Source of the DNA: Flavobacteriales bacterium UBA3364
GTDB lineage: Bacteria > Bacteroidota > Bacteroidia > Flavobacteriales_F > PHOS-HE28
Length of the DNA stretch: 30,396 bases
NCBI GenBank assembly: GCA_002360495.1
Contig: DEQO01000091.1
Coordinates: forward strand, 1 to 30,396
Reading direction: 5' to 3'
Below are positions 1 through 8,714 of the stretch, one piece after another. A program made the translations under genes and the position numbers. The notes under the pieces were generated by a model, which was not told where the DNA came from, did no database searches, and saw only the letters and a program-made list of their open reading frames with translations. The stretch's first letter is position 1. Every line of letters starts with the position of its first letter.

Positions 1-1141
1 ACACGGTCACGGGTACAGCGCCGTGTACAAATGCAACCGCCACGGTTACGGTGAACGAGACCGGCACACCGGATGCTGGTGATGATGGAACGTTGAGCGT
101 TTGCAGCAACGGCGCATCTGCCGATCTGTTCGCTGAACTGGGTGCTGGTGCCGATGCTGGCGGGACCTGGAGTGGTCCCAGCGCGGTGGTCGGCAACAGC
201 TATGATCCCGCGACGATGATCGCTGGTGCATACACCTACACGCTAGCGGCAACGGCCCCTTGTTCGGGTGATGCAGCGACGGTGACGGTCACGGAGAACA
301 ATGCAGCGAATGCAGGCACGAACGGCACGCTGACGGTCTGTGATGCCGGTGGTCCCGTTGCTCTTGTGGGTAGTCTGGGTGGAACGCCACAACCGGGCGG
401 TACGTGGAGCGGCCCGAGCGCTGTAGTCGGTGGCAACTATGATCCCGCCACTATGACCGCCGGTGTCTACACCTACACGGTCACGGGCACAGCGCCATGT
501 ACAAATGCAACCGCCACGGTTACGGTGAACGAGACCGGCACACCGGACGCTGGTGATGATGGAACGTTGACACTATGTGAAAACAGTCCGGCCGCGGACC
601 TGTTCGCCGAACTGGGTGCTGGTGCCGATGCTGGCGGGACCTGGAGTGGTCCCAGCGCGGTGGTCGGCAACAGCTATGATCCCGCGACGATGATCGCTGG
701 TGCATACACCTACACGCTAGCAGCAACGGCCCCTTGTTCGGGTGATGCAGCGACGGTGACGGTCACGGAGAACAATGCAGCGAATGCAGGCACGAACGGC
801 ACGCTGACGGTCTGTGATGCCGGTGGTCCCGTTGCTCTTGTGAGCGGTCTGGGTGGAACGCCACAGGCCGGCGGCGCGTGGAGCGGCCCGAGCGCTGTAG
901 TGGGTGGCAACTATGATCCCGCCACTATGACCGCCGGTGTCTACACCTACACGGTCACGGGTACAGCGCCATGTACAAATGCAACCGCCACGGTAACGGT
1001 GAACGAGACCGGCACACCGGACGCTGGTGATGATGGAACGTTGACACTATGTGAAAACAGTCCGGCCGCGGACCTGTTCGCCGAACTGGGTGCTGGTGCG
1101 GATGCTGGCGGGACCTGGAGTGGTCCCAGCGCGGTGGTCGG
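1..1141 (+). repeat. 474-bp in-frame tandem repeat (two-module, 158-residue unit)
   Basis: The stretch beginning ccggcacaccgga recurs at 61, 535 and 1009, exactly 474 bp apart. Positions 1-60 match 475-534, so the array extends upstream of the window. Copies 61-534 and 535-1008 differ only at scattered bases plus two clusters, near 96-135 against 570-610, and near 367-403 against 841-877. The third copy diverges after about 1141. Each unit encodes one DAGDDG-type and one NAGTNG-type module. Confidence 0.95.
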
Positions 1142-3230
1142 TGGGCAGTTCGATCCCGCGACGATGTCGGGGGGGACCTATACATATGTGGTTTCCGCCA
1201 GCGCGCCATGCACTGCGGCAAGTGCCTCGATCCAAGTCTCTGTTGAAGTGGCAGGTTATGCGGGTTCAGACGCGGCATTGACGGTTTGCGCAGGATCGAC
1301 ACCGGTGGAACTCTTGGACCTTGTCGGTGGCGGGTCCGGAGGAGTATGGTCCGGTCCATCCGGAGTTGATGATGGGACCTTCGATCCAGGTTCCGAGCCG
1401 TCGGGAGCATACACCTACTCGATCACAGGGGCAGCTTGTGCGACGACATCCGCAACAGTGACCGTGACGATCGAGGCCGGGCCGGATGCAGGCGCTGACG
1501 GTATCATCGCCCTGTGTTCTTCATCCGCTGCCATCGACCTTTCAACCGTGCTCAACGGCACACCGGATGCTGGAGGGAGCTGGATCGATGGCAGTGGAAC
1601 CGTCGTATCATCGTTGTTCGACCCAACATTTTCGGACGGCGGCATTTTCACGTACATCATACCGGCGAATGCGAACTGTCCTCAGGATCAAGCGACCGCT
1701 TCTGTCACAGTGCATATCGCACCCCAGGCAGGCACAAGTGGGAACCTGACTGTTTGTGCTTCATCCCCGACGAGCTCCTTGTTCGATGGATTGAACGGAA
1801 CATTGGATGCCGGTGGAGTGTGGACCGCGCCGGATGGTTCACCGCACGGGACCGTCCTCGATCCGGCTGCCGATCCATCCGGCCTGTACACGTACACGGT
1901 CGTGGGCACAACGCCATGTGTCGATGCTTCCGCCACCGTAACGGTGATCGTAGCACCAGTGCCCGATGCGGGTAGCGATGGCTCGGCACACCTCTGCTCG
2001 GATAACTCTCCCGTGGCTTTGACCTCCCTTCTTGGAGGGGCGCCACAGCCGAACGGGACATGGACAAGTCCTTCCGGCAACCCCGTGCCCTCGATGATCG
2101 AACCCGCGACTTGTGAAGTCGGCACGTACACGTATACGGTCGCCGGTATCGCACCCTGCGGAAGTGACGAGGCCGCTGTCATTGTCCAGATCAGTCCGGC
2201 GGCCATGGCCGGCTCCGATGGTTCGCTGACAATTTGCGGGAACAACGACACCACGGCCGCGCTCCTCGACGTTTTGAACGGGGCGCCATCGCCGCTCGGG
2301 ACGTGGATCGGACCGGACGGTCTTGCGTTCAACGGCTTGTTCACCGTGGGGCAGGATGCTCCGGGGACATACACATACAGCGTACAAGCCACCGCTCCGT
2401 GCCCAGTGGCAACGGCCGAAGCTGTGGTGGAGGTCATCCCCGTGCCGGTCGCCCACATCGATGTCACAGGCAACGAAGGATGTACACCGACCGAAGTGAC
2501 CTTGTCCAACACCTACGAAGGGAGCGGTTCCTGCACGTGGATCCTCTGGAACGGAGAGGTGGTGGAGGATTGTGCCCCGGTCTCTCGCATCCTCGAGGAA
2601 GCCGGTACGTATGGTGCTACGCTGGTGGTCGATGCGGGCAATGGGTGTGGCGCCGACACCGTACGGGTCATGGACCTGGTCACCGTACACGAGCAACCGG
2701 TAGCGGATTTCTATTTCCTGCCTGAGGTGCTCAATACCCTCGATCCGTCCGTCCAGTTCAACAACACCTCCACAGGGGCAACGCAGTTCGCGTGGGACAT
2801 TGCCGGGCTTGCGACCTCCACGGATGTCAATACGGCTCATACGTTCCCGCGTGACCTTGGAGCGGAATACACGGTTTGTCTTGTGGCCGCAGCGGCAGAG
2901 ATTTGTACCGACACCATCTGTCGGACCGTTACCATCGAGGACGGATTTGCCGTCTATGTGCCCAATACGTTCACCCCGGACGGCAGCGGGTTCAACGACG
3001 GCTTCAAAGCGGTCGTATCGGGCATCGACCCGCGGTACTACCATTTCGACATCTTCGACCGTTGGGGCCAGCCACTTTACAGCACCGATGATCCAACGGC
3101 CGAATGGAACGGGAATTTCAGCGATGGCTCGGAGGTTCCCATCGGAGTTTACGTCTGGAAACTACGTGCCAAGGATGCGCACACCAGCGCACGCATCGAG
3201 CGTGTTGGTCATGTGACATTGCTACGCTGA
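1..3230 (+). CDS. Giant modular surface protein with T9SS type-B (gliding motility-associated) C-terminal domain, 5' end outside window
   Basis: The reading frame is open from position 3, so the true start lies upstream; GTG 51 is only the first start-like codon here. About ten modules of roughly 79 residues follow one another. Each has a pattern like DAGxDGxLxxC, then GGTWSGP, then FDPATxxxGxYTYxxxxxAPC, then an ATVTV strand, resembling the Ig/PKD-like modules of SprB-type adhesins. A less regular PKD-like stretch follows (about 2450-2940). The last ~95 residues have VPNTFTPDGSGFND, YYHFDIFDRWG, WNG and GVYVWKL, the hallmarks of the gliding motility-associated C-terminal domain (CHU_C/TIGR04131) that directs export by the type IX system. 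Each module keeps two cysteines, possibly a disulfide. The role is inferred: a cell-surface adhesin or gliding-type protein; the ligand is unknown. The first modules are nearly identical at DNA level. Confidence 0.93.
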   Translation, partial: TVTGTAPCTNATATVTVNETGTPDAGDDGTLSVCSNGASADLFAELGAGADAGGTWSGPSAVVGNSYDPATMIAGAYTYTLAATAPCSGDAATVTVTENNAANAGTNGTLTVCDAGGPVALVGSLGGTPQPGGTWSGPSAVVGGNYDPATMTAGVYTYTVTGTAPCTNATATVTVNETGTPDAGDDGTLTLCENSPAADLFAELGAGADAGGTWSGPSAVVGNSYDPATMIAGAYTYTLAATAPCSGDAATVTVTENNAANAGTNGTLTVCDAGGPVALVSGLGGTPQAGGAWSGPSAVVGGNYDPATMTAGVYTYTVTGTAPCTNATATVTVNETGTPDAGDDGTLTLCENSPAADLFAELGAGADAGGTWSGPSAVVGGQFDPATMSGGTYTYVVSASAPCTAASASIQVSVEVAGYAGSDAALTVCAGSTPVELLDLVGGGSGGVWSGPSGVDDGTFDPGSEPSGAYTYSITGAACATTSATVTVTIEAGPDAGADGIIALCSSSAAIDLSTVLNGTPDAGGSWIDGSGTVVSSLFDPTFSDGGIFTYIIPANANCPQDQATASVTVHIAPQAGTSGNLTVCASSPTSSLFDGLNGTLDAGGVWTAPDGSPHGTVLDPAADPSGLYTYTVVGTTPCVDASATVTVIVAPVPDAGSDGSAHLCSDNSPVALTSLLGGAPQPNGTWTSPSGNPVPSMIEPATCEVGTYTYTVAGIAPCGSDEAAVIVQISPAAMAGSDGSLTICGNNDTTAALLDVLNGAPSPLGTWIGPDGLAFNGLFTVGQDAPGTYTYSVQATAPCPVATAEAVVEVIPVPVAHIDVTGNEGCTPTEVTLSNTYEGSGSCTWILWNGEVVEDCAPVSRILEEAGTYGATLVVDAGNGCGADTVRVMDLVTVHEQPVADFYFLPEVLNTLDPSVQFNNTSTGATQFAWDIAGLATSTDVNTAHTFPRDLGAEYTVCLVAAAAEICTDTICRTVTIEDGFAVYVPNTFTPDGSGFNDGFKAVVSGIDPRYYHFDIFDRWGQPLYSTDDPTAEWNGNFSDGSEVPIGVYVWKLRAKDAHTSARIERVGHVTLLR

Positions 3231-3249
3231 TCGCTGTTCCGGAGCGGTC

Positions 3250-3257
3250 TATCTTTG
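3250..3257 (+). promoter_or_regulatory. Putative Bacteroidota -7 element TATCTTTG
   Basis: It matches TAnnTTTG and lies 19 bases before the TTG start of the glycosyltransferase, in the only gap between the surface-protein gene and the next operon. I see no clear -33 TTG partner. Confidence 0.55.
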
Positions 3258-3276
3258 GGACCTGAATTTCCGGCCC

Positions 3277-3996
3277 TTGCACGAGCGACTCGTCATCATC
3301 CCGACTTACGACGAGAAGGAGAACATCCGGGATATCCTGGAGCATGTGCTTCGACTGTCCCCCGCATTCGATGTGCTCGTCGTCGACGATAACTCACCTG
3401 ACGGAACAGCGGCCATCGTCCAAGGCATGCAGGCCGAGCACAGCGGTCGCGTTCATCTGCTGCAGCGATCGGGTAAGCTTGGACTCGGCACCGCTTACAT
3501 CGCCGGGTTCAAATGGGCCATTGCCAATGGCTATGGATACATCTTCGAGATGGACGCCGATTTCTCGCACAGCCCGGATGATCTTCTCCGGCTCCATGCC
3601 GCGTGTGCGGATGGCGGTGCGGACATGAGCGTTGGGTCGCGATACGTGAAGGGAGGACATGTGAAGGATTGGTCGTGGGACCGGATCTTGATGAGCTTCA
3701 CCGCCTCGCTCTACGTGCGCACCGTGTTGTGGCTTGGTGTGCGCGACACGACGGCGGGATTCGTGTGCTACAAGCGCGCCGTTCTGGAGGCGTTGCCACT
3801 GGACGAGATCAAGTTCATCGGCTACGCGTTCCAGATCGAGATGAAGTACCGGGTCCGGCTCGCCGGTTTCAGGATCGCTGAAGTGCCGATCACCTTCGTG
3901 GACCGGTTGAAAGGCAAGAGCAAGATGAACTCGAGCATCTTCAAGGAGGCCTTCATCGGTGTGCTGCAAATGCGTGCGCGGATCCGCCGACCATGA
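3277..3996 (+). CDS. Polyprenol/dolichyl-phosphate mannosyltransferase-like family 2 glycosyltransferase
   Basis: This 239-residue GT-A enzyme probably transfers a hexose (mannose in characterised relatives) from a nucleotide sugar to a polyprenyl phosphate at the cytoplasmic membrane face. LVIIPTYDEKENI opens the protein; VVDDNSPDGT (about 35-44) is the nucleotide-binding motif. EMDADFSHSPDDL (about 91-103) carries the metal-binding DxD, and the VGSRYVKGG motif follows. Length matches the soluble single-domain synthases without a C-terminal membrane segment. The start is TTG 3277, because the family motif begins only five residues later and no ATG precedes it. A -7 element lies 19 bases upstream. 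The stop overlaps the dihydroorotase start (ATGA), so the two are probably co-transcribed. The acceptor and sugar cannot be told from sequence. Confidence 0.9.
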   Translation: MHERLVIIPTYDEKENIRDILEHVLRLSPAFDVLVVDDNSPDGTAAIVQGMQAEHSGRVHLLQRSGKLGLGTAYIAGFKWAIANGYGYIFEMDADFSHSPDDLLRLHAACADGGADMSVGSRYVKGGHVKDWSWDRILMSFTASLYVRTVLWLGVRDTTAGFVCYKRAVLEALPLDEIKFIGYAFQIEMKYRVRLAGFRIAEVPITFVDRLKGKSKMNSSIFKEAFIGVLQMRARIRRP

Positions 3997-5330
3997 ACAG
4001 TTGGCTGATCCGAAATGCGCTTGTAGCCGACGACGGCCGAACTTTCATGGCCGATGTCCTGGTGCGAACGGGGATCATTGAACGCATTGCGACGGAAGGT
4101 ATCGGCAGTGCGCGGGGTGTGCAGGAACTTGATGCGCGGGAGAACCTCTTGCTGCCCGGAGTGATCGACGATCAGGTCCATTTCCGCGAACCGGGCCTGA
4201 CGCACAAGGATGATATCGCTTCCGCTTCTGCGGCGGCAGCGGCGGGTGGCATCACCAGCTTCATGGAAATGCCGAACACCCAGCCGCAGACCCTGACCCA
4301 GGAACTGCTCGCTGCGAAATATGCCCTCGGTGCGAAGCTCTCGCGGGTGAACTACTCCTTCTACATGGGAGTGAGCAACGACAACCTGGATGAAGTGATG
4401 CGCACCGACCCGTCCACGGTCTGCGGTTTGAAGGCCTTCCTCGGTTCAAGCACCGGCAATATGCTGGTGGATGACCCAGGCACATTGGACCGCTTGTTCC
4501 GCCAGGCGCACATGTTGCTCGCCATCCATGCTGAGGACGAGTCCACGATCCGCAGGAACATGGAGGTCGTCGTCGCGCGGTGGGGCGATGCCATCCCGAT
4601 CGAGGAGCACCCGCGCATCCGTAGCGCGGAGGCGTGTTTCAAGAGCAGCAGCAGCGCTGTTGCCCTCGCCAAGGAGCATGGTACACGGCTGCACGTCCTG
4701 CACATCAGTACTGCGCAGGAAGTCCCATTGTTCGATGCAGGTCCATTGGAGGGCAAGCGCATCACGGCCGAGGCTTGTGTGCATCACCTCTGGTTCACGG
4801 ATGCGGACTATCCACGGAGAGGACCATTGCTGAAATGGAACCCGGCCGTCAAGTCCACCGATGATCGTGCTGCGATCAGGCAGGGGGTGATCGATGGTCG
4901 CATCGATGTCATCGCTACCGATCATGCCCCGCATACGCTGGAAGAGAAGTCCCTGCCGTACGCGAAGTGTCCTTCCGGTGGTCCACTTGTCCAGCATTCG
5001 CTGGTCGCCATGCTGGAGTTGGAACGCGAAGGCGTTCTCACGTTGGCGCAGGTGGTCGAAAAGCTTTGCCATGCACCGGCCAGGATGTTCGCCGTTGACC
5101 GGCGAGGTTATATCCGCGAAGGCTACCATGCCGATCTCGTCCTTATCGATCGTGGCGCTTCGTGGACGGTCGACCGCAGTAACCTGCTCTATAAATGCGG
5201 ATGGTCGCCATTCGAGGGCCAGCGTTTTTCTTCCAGGGTGATGCATACCTGGGTCAACGGAAGAAGCGTATTTGCCGATGGTCGTGTGAACGGCGATGTC
5301 CGCGGCGAACGATTGCTCTTCGACCGATGA
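3993..5330 (+). CDS. pyrC: Dihydroorotase (class I-like, Bacteroidota type)
   Basis: Dihydroorotase interconverts N-carbamoyl-L-aspartate and dihydroorotate in pyrimidine biosynthesis in the cytoplasm. The 445 residues match the amidohydrolase family. IDDQVHFREPG (about 58-68) is the first metal motif and SFMEMPNT follows. K147 in the LKAFLGSSTGNM region is the likely carboxylated lysine. H179 (AIHAEDE), H237 (LHVLHIST) and D310 (VIATDHAPH) complete the site. The usual HxH of the first motif is QxH here (Q61, H63); from memory this is normal for Bacteroidota dihydroorotases and not a defect. The start overlaps the preceding glycosyltransferase stop and its stop overlaps the next ATG, giving a three-gene operon. 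A hydantoinase or another cyclic amidase is the main alternative, but the Bacteroidota dihydroorotase motifs fit better. Confidence 0.92.
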   Translation: MNSWLIRNALVADDGRTFMADVLVRTGIIERIATEGIGSARGVQELDARENLLLPGVIDDQVHFREPGLTHKDDIASASAAAAAGGITSFMEMPNTQPQTLTQELLAAKYALGAKLSRVNYSFYMGVSNDNLDEVMRTDPSTVCGLKAFLGSSTGNMLVDDPGTLDRLFRQAHMLLAIHAEDESTIRRNMEVVVARWGDAIPIEEHPRIRSAEACFKSSSSAVALAKEHGTRLHVLHISTAQEVPLFDAGPLEGKRITAEACVHHLWFTDADYPRRGPLLKWNPAVKSTDDRAAIRQGVIDGRIDVIATDHAPHTLEEKSLPYAKCPSGGPLVQHSLVAMLELEREGVLTLAQVVEKLCHAPARMFAVDRRGYIREGYHADLVLIDRGASWTVDRSNLLYKCGWSPFEGQRFSSRVMHTWVNGRSVFADGRVNGDVRGERLLFDR

Positions 5331-5668
5331 GGAAACTCTCCACGTTCGTTCTCCTGGCACTGCTTTCTGCGTGCTCTTCGGATCGGGATGCGGTACCCGA
5401 AGGGCTGTTGGACCGTGAACATTTCAAGCAGGCGTTGCTGGAGGCGCAGTTGATCGAAGCGCGCATGAACCACGAATTGGTCGTTTCCCATGCAGCGGGC
5501 ATCCCGGGGGAGGAGTACTACGCCGAAATGTTCAAGGCCCAAGGCACCACGAAGGAGCAGTTCCAGAAGTCCTTCACTTATTACAGCGGACACCCTGTGG
5601 AGATGAAGGCGATCTACGAGGAGATCTTCGCGGAGTTGAGCCGCCGGAAGGACGAGCAACCTCACTGA
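5327..5668 (+). CDS. DUF4296-type lipoprotein
   Basis: This 113-residue protein begins MRKLSTFVLLALLSACSS, a lipoprotein signal with lipobox LLSAC, so it is probably anchored in an envelope membrane. The rest is helical and matches the Bacteroidota DUF4296 pattern: an LLEAQLIEAR helix, a YYAEMFKAQGTTKEQFQKS segment and a YYSGHPVEMKAIYEEI segment. Function is unknown in the family. The start at 5327 is chosen because it opens the signal peptide and overlaps the dihydroorotase stop as ATGA; the frame is open further upstream only inside pyrC. The last seven bases overlap the 3' end of the convergent epimerase gene. Confidence 0.85.
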   Translation: MRKLSTFVLLALLSACSSDRDAVPEGLLDREHFKQALLEAQLIEARMNHELVVSHAAGIPGEEYYAEMFKAQGTTKEQFQKSFTYYSGHPVEMKAIYEEIFAELSRRKDEQPH

Positions 5669-6690
5669 GCCTTTTTCTTCCCCAGGAAGAGCGCCATGTT
5701 CAACGCGGCGTCTTCCATTGTGCGGAACCGGTGACCCAGCAAGGCCTGCACCTTGGCCGCGCTGTAGCTCCGTTGTATGACCGAACTGTGCGCTGTCGCC
5801 TCCGTGATGAACGGTTTCGAGCCGGTCAGGACCGCTCGCACCCGCTCCATGCGCCAGCCGAGTTCAAGCATCCATGGTCGCAGGGGGATGCTCGGGCCAG
5901 GTCGTCCGAATGCACGGGATAGTCGATCGAACATGGTATGGTAGGAGAGGTTCTCTCCCACCAGGAGGTAGCGCTCGCCCGAACCGCCGCGTTCCATCAG
6001 CTCCAGCATGCACTCCGCTACATCGCGGGCGTCGACCACCGCATTGGACCCCGGCGGATAGAAGCGCGTGCCTTTTCGAACGCGTTCCACCAAGGTCATC
6101 GAACTCCGGCCGGAAACCCCGGGCCCGATCACAATGCACGGATTCACGATCACGGCATCGAGCCCTTCGGCGATCCCGCGCTGCACTTCGAGCTCCGCCT
6201 CGTATTTCCCGATGGCATAGGCCGATGTCTTCTTGTCCGCGTCCCACGGAATGTCCTCATCACGGAGGATGCCGGCAGGTGCATGACCGATGGCCGCGGT
6301 GGAACTGACATGGCAGAGGCGTTGCACACCTTGGGCAAGTGCTGCGTTCACAACGTTCGCTGTTCCCCCTACGTTCGCACGTTGCATGGCGTTCGCGTTC
6401 CGCGGATCGAACGAAACCACGGCCGCAGCGTGGAAGACGTGCCGTACGCCGACCATCGCTTCGTTGAGCGCATCCACATCCAGAAGGTCCGCTTCGATCC
6501 ATACGATCTTCTCCAGCAAGGCATCGGCGTCCGGCCGGTAATGCCGGAACACCTTCTCCACGATCGACCGGTCACTTTCCTTACGGTGGATCGCACGCAC
6601 CGGGCCGCGCGATGCAAGCTCCACCAGGACGTGGGAACCGACGATCCCGGTTGCGCCGGTGACCAGGTCCATCTTCTTCTCCATCGGCAT
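5662..6690 (-). CDS. NAD(P)-dependent epimerase/dehydratase family protein (extended SDR, dihydroflavonol reductase-like)
   Basis: The protein is up to 342 residues. LVTGATGIVGSHV near the N terminus is the extended short-chain dehydrogenase Rossmann motif. SSTAAIGH and YAIGKYEAE supply the Ser and the YxxxK catalytic pair. Related Bacteroidota proteins are annotated as NAD-dependent epimerase or dihydroflavonol-4-reductase-like enzymes acting on sugar or sterol-type hydroxyl/keto groups; the substrate is not predictable. Starts at 6690, 6684 or 6672 are possible. The last lies directly before the Rossmann strand and behind a purine-rich GGAGAAGAAG, so it may be the real one. It converges on the DUF4296 gene and is divergent from tyrS. 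Confidence 0.87.
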   Translation of the reverse strand: MPMEKKMDLVTGATGIVGSHVLVELASRGPVRAIHRKESDRSIVEKVFRHYRPDADALLEKIVWIEADLLDVDALNEAMVGVRHVFHAAAVVSFDPRNANAMQRANVGGTANVVNAALAQGVQRLCHVSSTAAIGHAPAGILRDEDIPWDADKKTSAYAIGKYEAELEVQRGIAEGLDAVIVNPCIVIGPGVSGRSSMTLVERVRKGTRFYPPGSNAVVDARDVAECMLELMERGGSGERYLLVGENLSYHTMFDRLSRAFGRPGPSIPLRPWMLELGWRMERVRAVLTGSKPFITEATAHSSVIQRSYSAAKVQALLGHRFRTMEDAALNMALFLGKKKAQ

Positions 6691-6734
6691 TTACTGCTGC
6701 GGTGCAAGGTAGCCGCGCCCGCGATCGTCCCGGT

Positions 6735-6742
6735 TATCTTTG
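6735..6742 (+). promoter_or_regulatory. Putative -7 element TATCTTTG for tyrS
   Basis: It exactly matches TAnnTTTG, in the divergent gap between the epimerase and tyrS, 53 bases before the chosen ATG. This supports a tyrS start well downstream of the long upstream open frame. Confidence 0.5.
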
Positions 6743-6795
6743 GCCGCCTTTCAACGGGCGAACATATCGTGGCCCCTTGCCACGACCACAGGGAC

Positions 6796-8076
6796 ATGGT
6801 GAACGGTTTCATCGCGGAATTGCGCTGGCGCGGCCTGCTACAGGACAGCATGCCAGGAGTGGAAGAACATCTCAACTCCGGTATGCGGAACGGCTATATC
6901 GGCTTCGACCCTACAGCGGATTCGTTGCACGTCGGCAACCTGGTCCAGATCATGATGCTCGTGCACTTCCAGCGCAGCGGTCATCGCCCCATCGCGTTGG
7001 TCGGTGGTGCCACGGGCATGGTGGGCGATCCCAGCGGCAAGAAAGCCGAACGCAACTTGTTGGATGAGGACGCCCTGCGTCACAATCAAGCCTGCATCAA
7101 GGCCCAGTTGGAGCGCTTCCTGGATTTCAACGACCCCAAGAACCCCGCAGAACTCGTCAACAATTACGACTGGTTCAAGGACATGAGCTTCTTGCGCTTC
7201 ATCCGCGAAGTTGGCAAGCACATCACCGTCAACTACATGATGGCGAAGGACAGCGTGAAGAACCGATTGGAAAGCGGCCTCAGCTTCACGGAGTTCAGTT
7301 ACCAACTGGTGCAGGGCTACGATTTCGTGTGGCTCAACAGGAACAAGGGTTGCAGCCTGCAGATGGGCGGCAGTGACCAGTGGGGCAACATCACGACAGG
7401 TACCGAGTTGATCCGTCGGATGCACGATGGAGAGGCCTATGCGGTGACCACTCCGTTGCTCACGAAAGCCGATGGGACCAAGTTCGGCAAGAGCGAAGGC
7501 GGGAACATCTGGCTGGATGCGGAGCGCACTTCGCCGTACAAGTTCTACCAGTTCTGGTTGAACACCAGCGATGACGATGCCGCGCGCTTCATCCACATCT
7601 TCACCACGTTGTCCAAGGATGAAGTGGATGCGGTGATCGCAGAACACAAGGCCGCGCCGCACCAACGGTCCTTACAGAAGAAACTGGCGGCCGATATCAC
7701 CGAGCGAACCCACGGGAAGGCCGAACTTGAAGCGGCGCTGCAAGCCACCGGTATCCTTTTTGGACAAGGGACCGCGGAGGTATTGGGTGCGCTCAGTGAG
7801 AAGCAGTGGCTGGATGTGTTCGATGGTGTACCACAGGCGGATGTGCCGCATTCCTCATTGGCCGCCGGTATACCCATCGCCGATCTTCTCTCGGATACAA
7901 CGGCTTTTCTGTCGTCGAGGGGAGAGGCCAAACGAGCATTGAAGGAGGGAAGTATCGCCGTGAACAAGGCCAAGGTCGGTGACGATCGCGTTGTGAAGAC
8001 GGACGACCTGCTGAGCGGAAAATTCATTCTGCTGCAACGCGGGAAGAAGAACTACTTCTTGGTAAAGGCGGTATGA
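6796..8076 (+). CDS. tyrS: Tyrosyl-tRNA synthetase
   Basis: It charges tRNA-Tyr with tyrosine using ATP in the cytoplasm. The 426 residues have the class I synthetase layout. HVGN (about 45-48) is the HIGH-type motif and KFGKS (about 229-233) the KMSKS-type motif. The tyrosine pocket region includes GGSDQWGNI. The C-terminal S4 RNA-binding domain runs from about 355 (SSRGEAKRALKEGSI) to the end. The frame is open far upstream, but that stretch lies antisense to the epimerase and has no synthetase character. ATG 6796 gives the typical N terminus (FIAELRWRGLLQDSMPG) and sits downstream of a TATCTTTG promoter element. It appears monocistronic, with an unrelated convergent gene 11 bases after its stop. 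Confidence 0.97.
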   Translation: MVNGFIAELRWRGLLQDSMPGVEEHLNSGMRNGYIGFDPTADSLHVGNLVQIMMLVHFQRSGHRPIALVGGATGMVGDPSGKKAERNLLDEDALRHNQACIKAQLERFLDFNDPKNPAELVNNYDWFKDMSFLRFIREVGKHITVNYMMAKDSVKNRLESGLSFTEFSYQLVQGYDFVWLNRNKGCSLQMGGSDQWGNITTGTELIRRMHDGEAYAVTTPLLTKADGTKFGKSEGGNIWLDAERTSPYKFYQFWLNTSDDDAARFIHIFTTLSKDEVDAVIAEHKAAPHQRSLQKKLAADITERTHGKAELEAALQATGILFGQGTAEVLGALSEKQWLDVFDGVPQADVPHSSLAAGIPIADLLSDTTAFLSSRGEAKRALKEGSIAVNKAKVGDDRVVKTDDLLSGKFILLQRGKKNYFLVKAV

Positions 8077-8087
8077 AGTTGGTCGGC

Positions 8088-8702
8088 CTAGTGCGTCTCT
8101 GAGACTATCAGTCGTGTACTTCCCATATCGATGGGTGCGTCCTCGAAACGATTCCGGCATCGGAAGGTCACCGTGTACTCGCCGGGGTCTAAAACGAGAA
8201 CCATGGTTCTATCCATGCAACTGGATCGGTATGTGCATCCCAACGGGAACTCCCAAGTTCTGCTGAACAAGCGTCGACGAGGTCGCCAAGCTGAACGTGA
8301 CAAGCGGGTCTCGTCCCAGTCGCTAAGACGCGAACGATCGATCTTGAGCCCCGTCAGCTCTCCAATAGGGATCGCATACCCGACCGATTGCCCTGTCGCT
8401 CTTTGGATCAGTATCTCAGTATTCGCAGGCTTGAACATGCGTTCGCGGCATCCACGCGCAGGCATTCTTACCCTAAGTACGCGAGGGACCTGGTAGGTCA
8501 GGGTGTCAAGCACTGAAGCTGCTGTGTCCTCGACGTACACCTGGCAGAGCAGTGGTTTTTCGAGCCTCCTCATCGAAAGCGGCTCGGACCGGATCTCGCT
8601 CGCCGGCTTCAACACTTGAGCTCGGATAGAAATCAGCCAAAGAACAGCGATCGCTACAAGGAGAATCCTCCTGAACAGTGCTGTGCGTGTGAGTTCTTTC
8701 AT
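8088..8702 (-). CDS. Unrecognised secreted or membrane-anchored protein
   Basis: I do not recognise this 204-residue protein. An N-terminal hydrophobic stretch after basic residues (about 12-26, ILLVAIAVLWLISI) followed by RAQ looks like a signal peptide. The mature part is rich in beta-type segments and arginine, with several cysteines (LLCQVY, RGCRER, LGCTYRSSC, FRCRN), suggesting an extracytoplasmic beta-sandwich with disulfides. The end (GEYTVTFRCRNRF) resembles a carbohydrate-binding or Ig-like strand pattern, but this is weak. Codon use is less GC-biased than its neighbours. It starts 12 bases after the acyl transferase stop on the same strand and may be co-transcribed with it. Confidence 0.6.
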   Translation of the reverse strand: MKELTRTALFRRILLVAIAVLWLISIRAQVLKPASEIRSEPLSMRRLEKPLLCQVYVEDTAASVLDTLTYQVPRVLRVRMPARGCRERMFKPANTEILIQRATGQSVGYAIPIGELTGLKIDRSRLSDWDETRLSRSAWRPRRRLFSRTWEFPLGCTYRSSCMDRTMVLVLDPGEYTVTFRCRNRFEDAPIDMGSTRLIVSETH

Positions 8703-8714
8703 CGAGCACCGAAG

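Noticed and set aside
61..1141. Possible CRISPR or non-coding repeat array
   Set aside because: The units are 474 bp, contiguous and in frame with a single protein. There are no spacers.
1839..3044. Long minus-strand open frame (401 residues) inside the surface-protein gene
   Set aside because: It is antisense to the strongly supported modular protein, low in family-like motifs, and rich in Arg and Gly as expected from a shadow frame in GC-rich coding DNA.
3993..5330. Dihydroorotase read as an inactive paralog because the first His of the HxH motif is Gln
   Set aside because: As I recall them, Bacteroidota dihydroorotases normally read DDQVHFREPG or similar, and the other metal ligands (K147, H179, H237, D310) are present.
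5938..6795. Long N-terminal extension of the tyrS frame
   Set aside because: It lies antisense to the epimerase gene and over the intergenic promoter region. The synthetase family N terminus begins at 6796.
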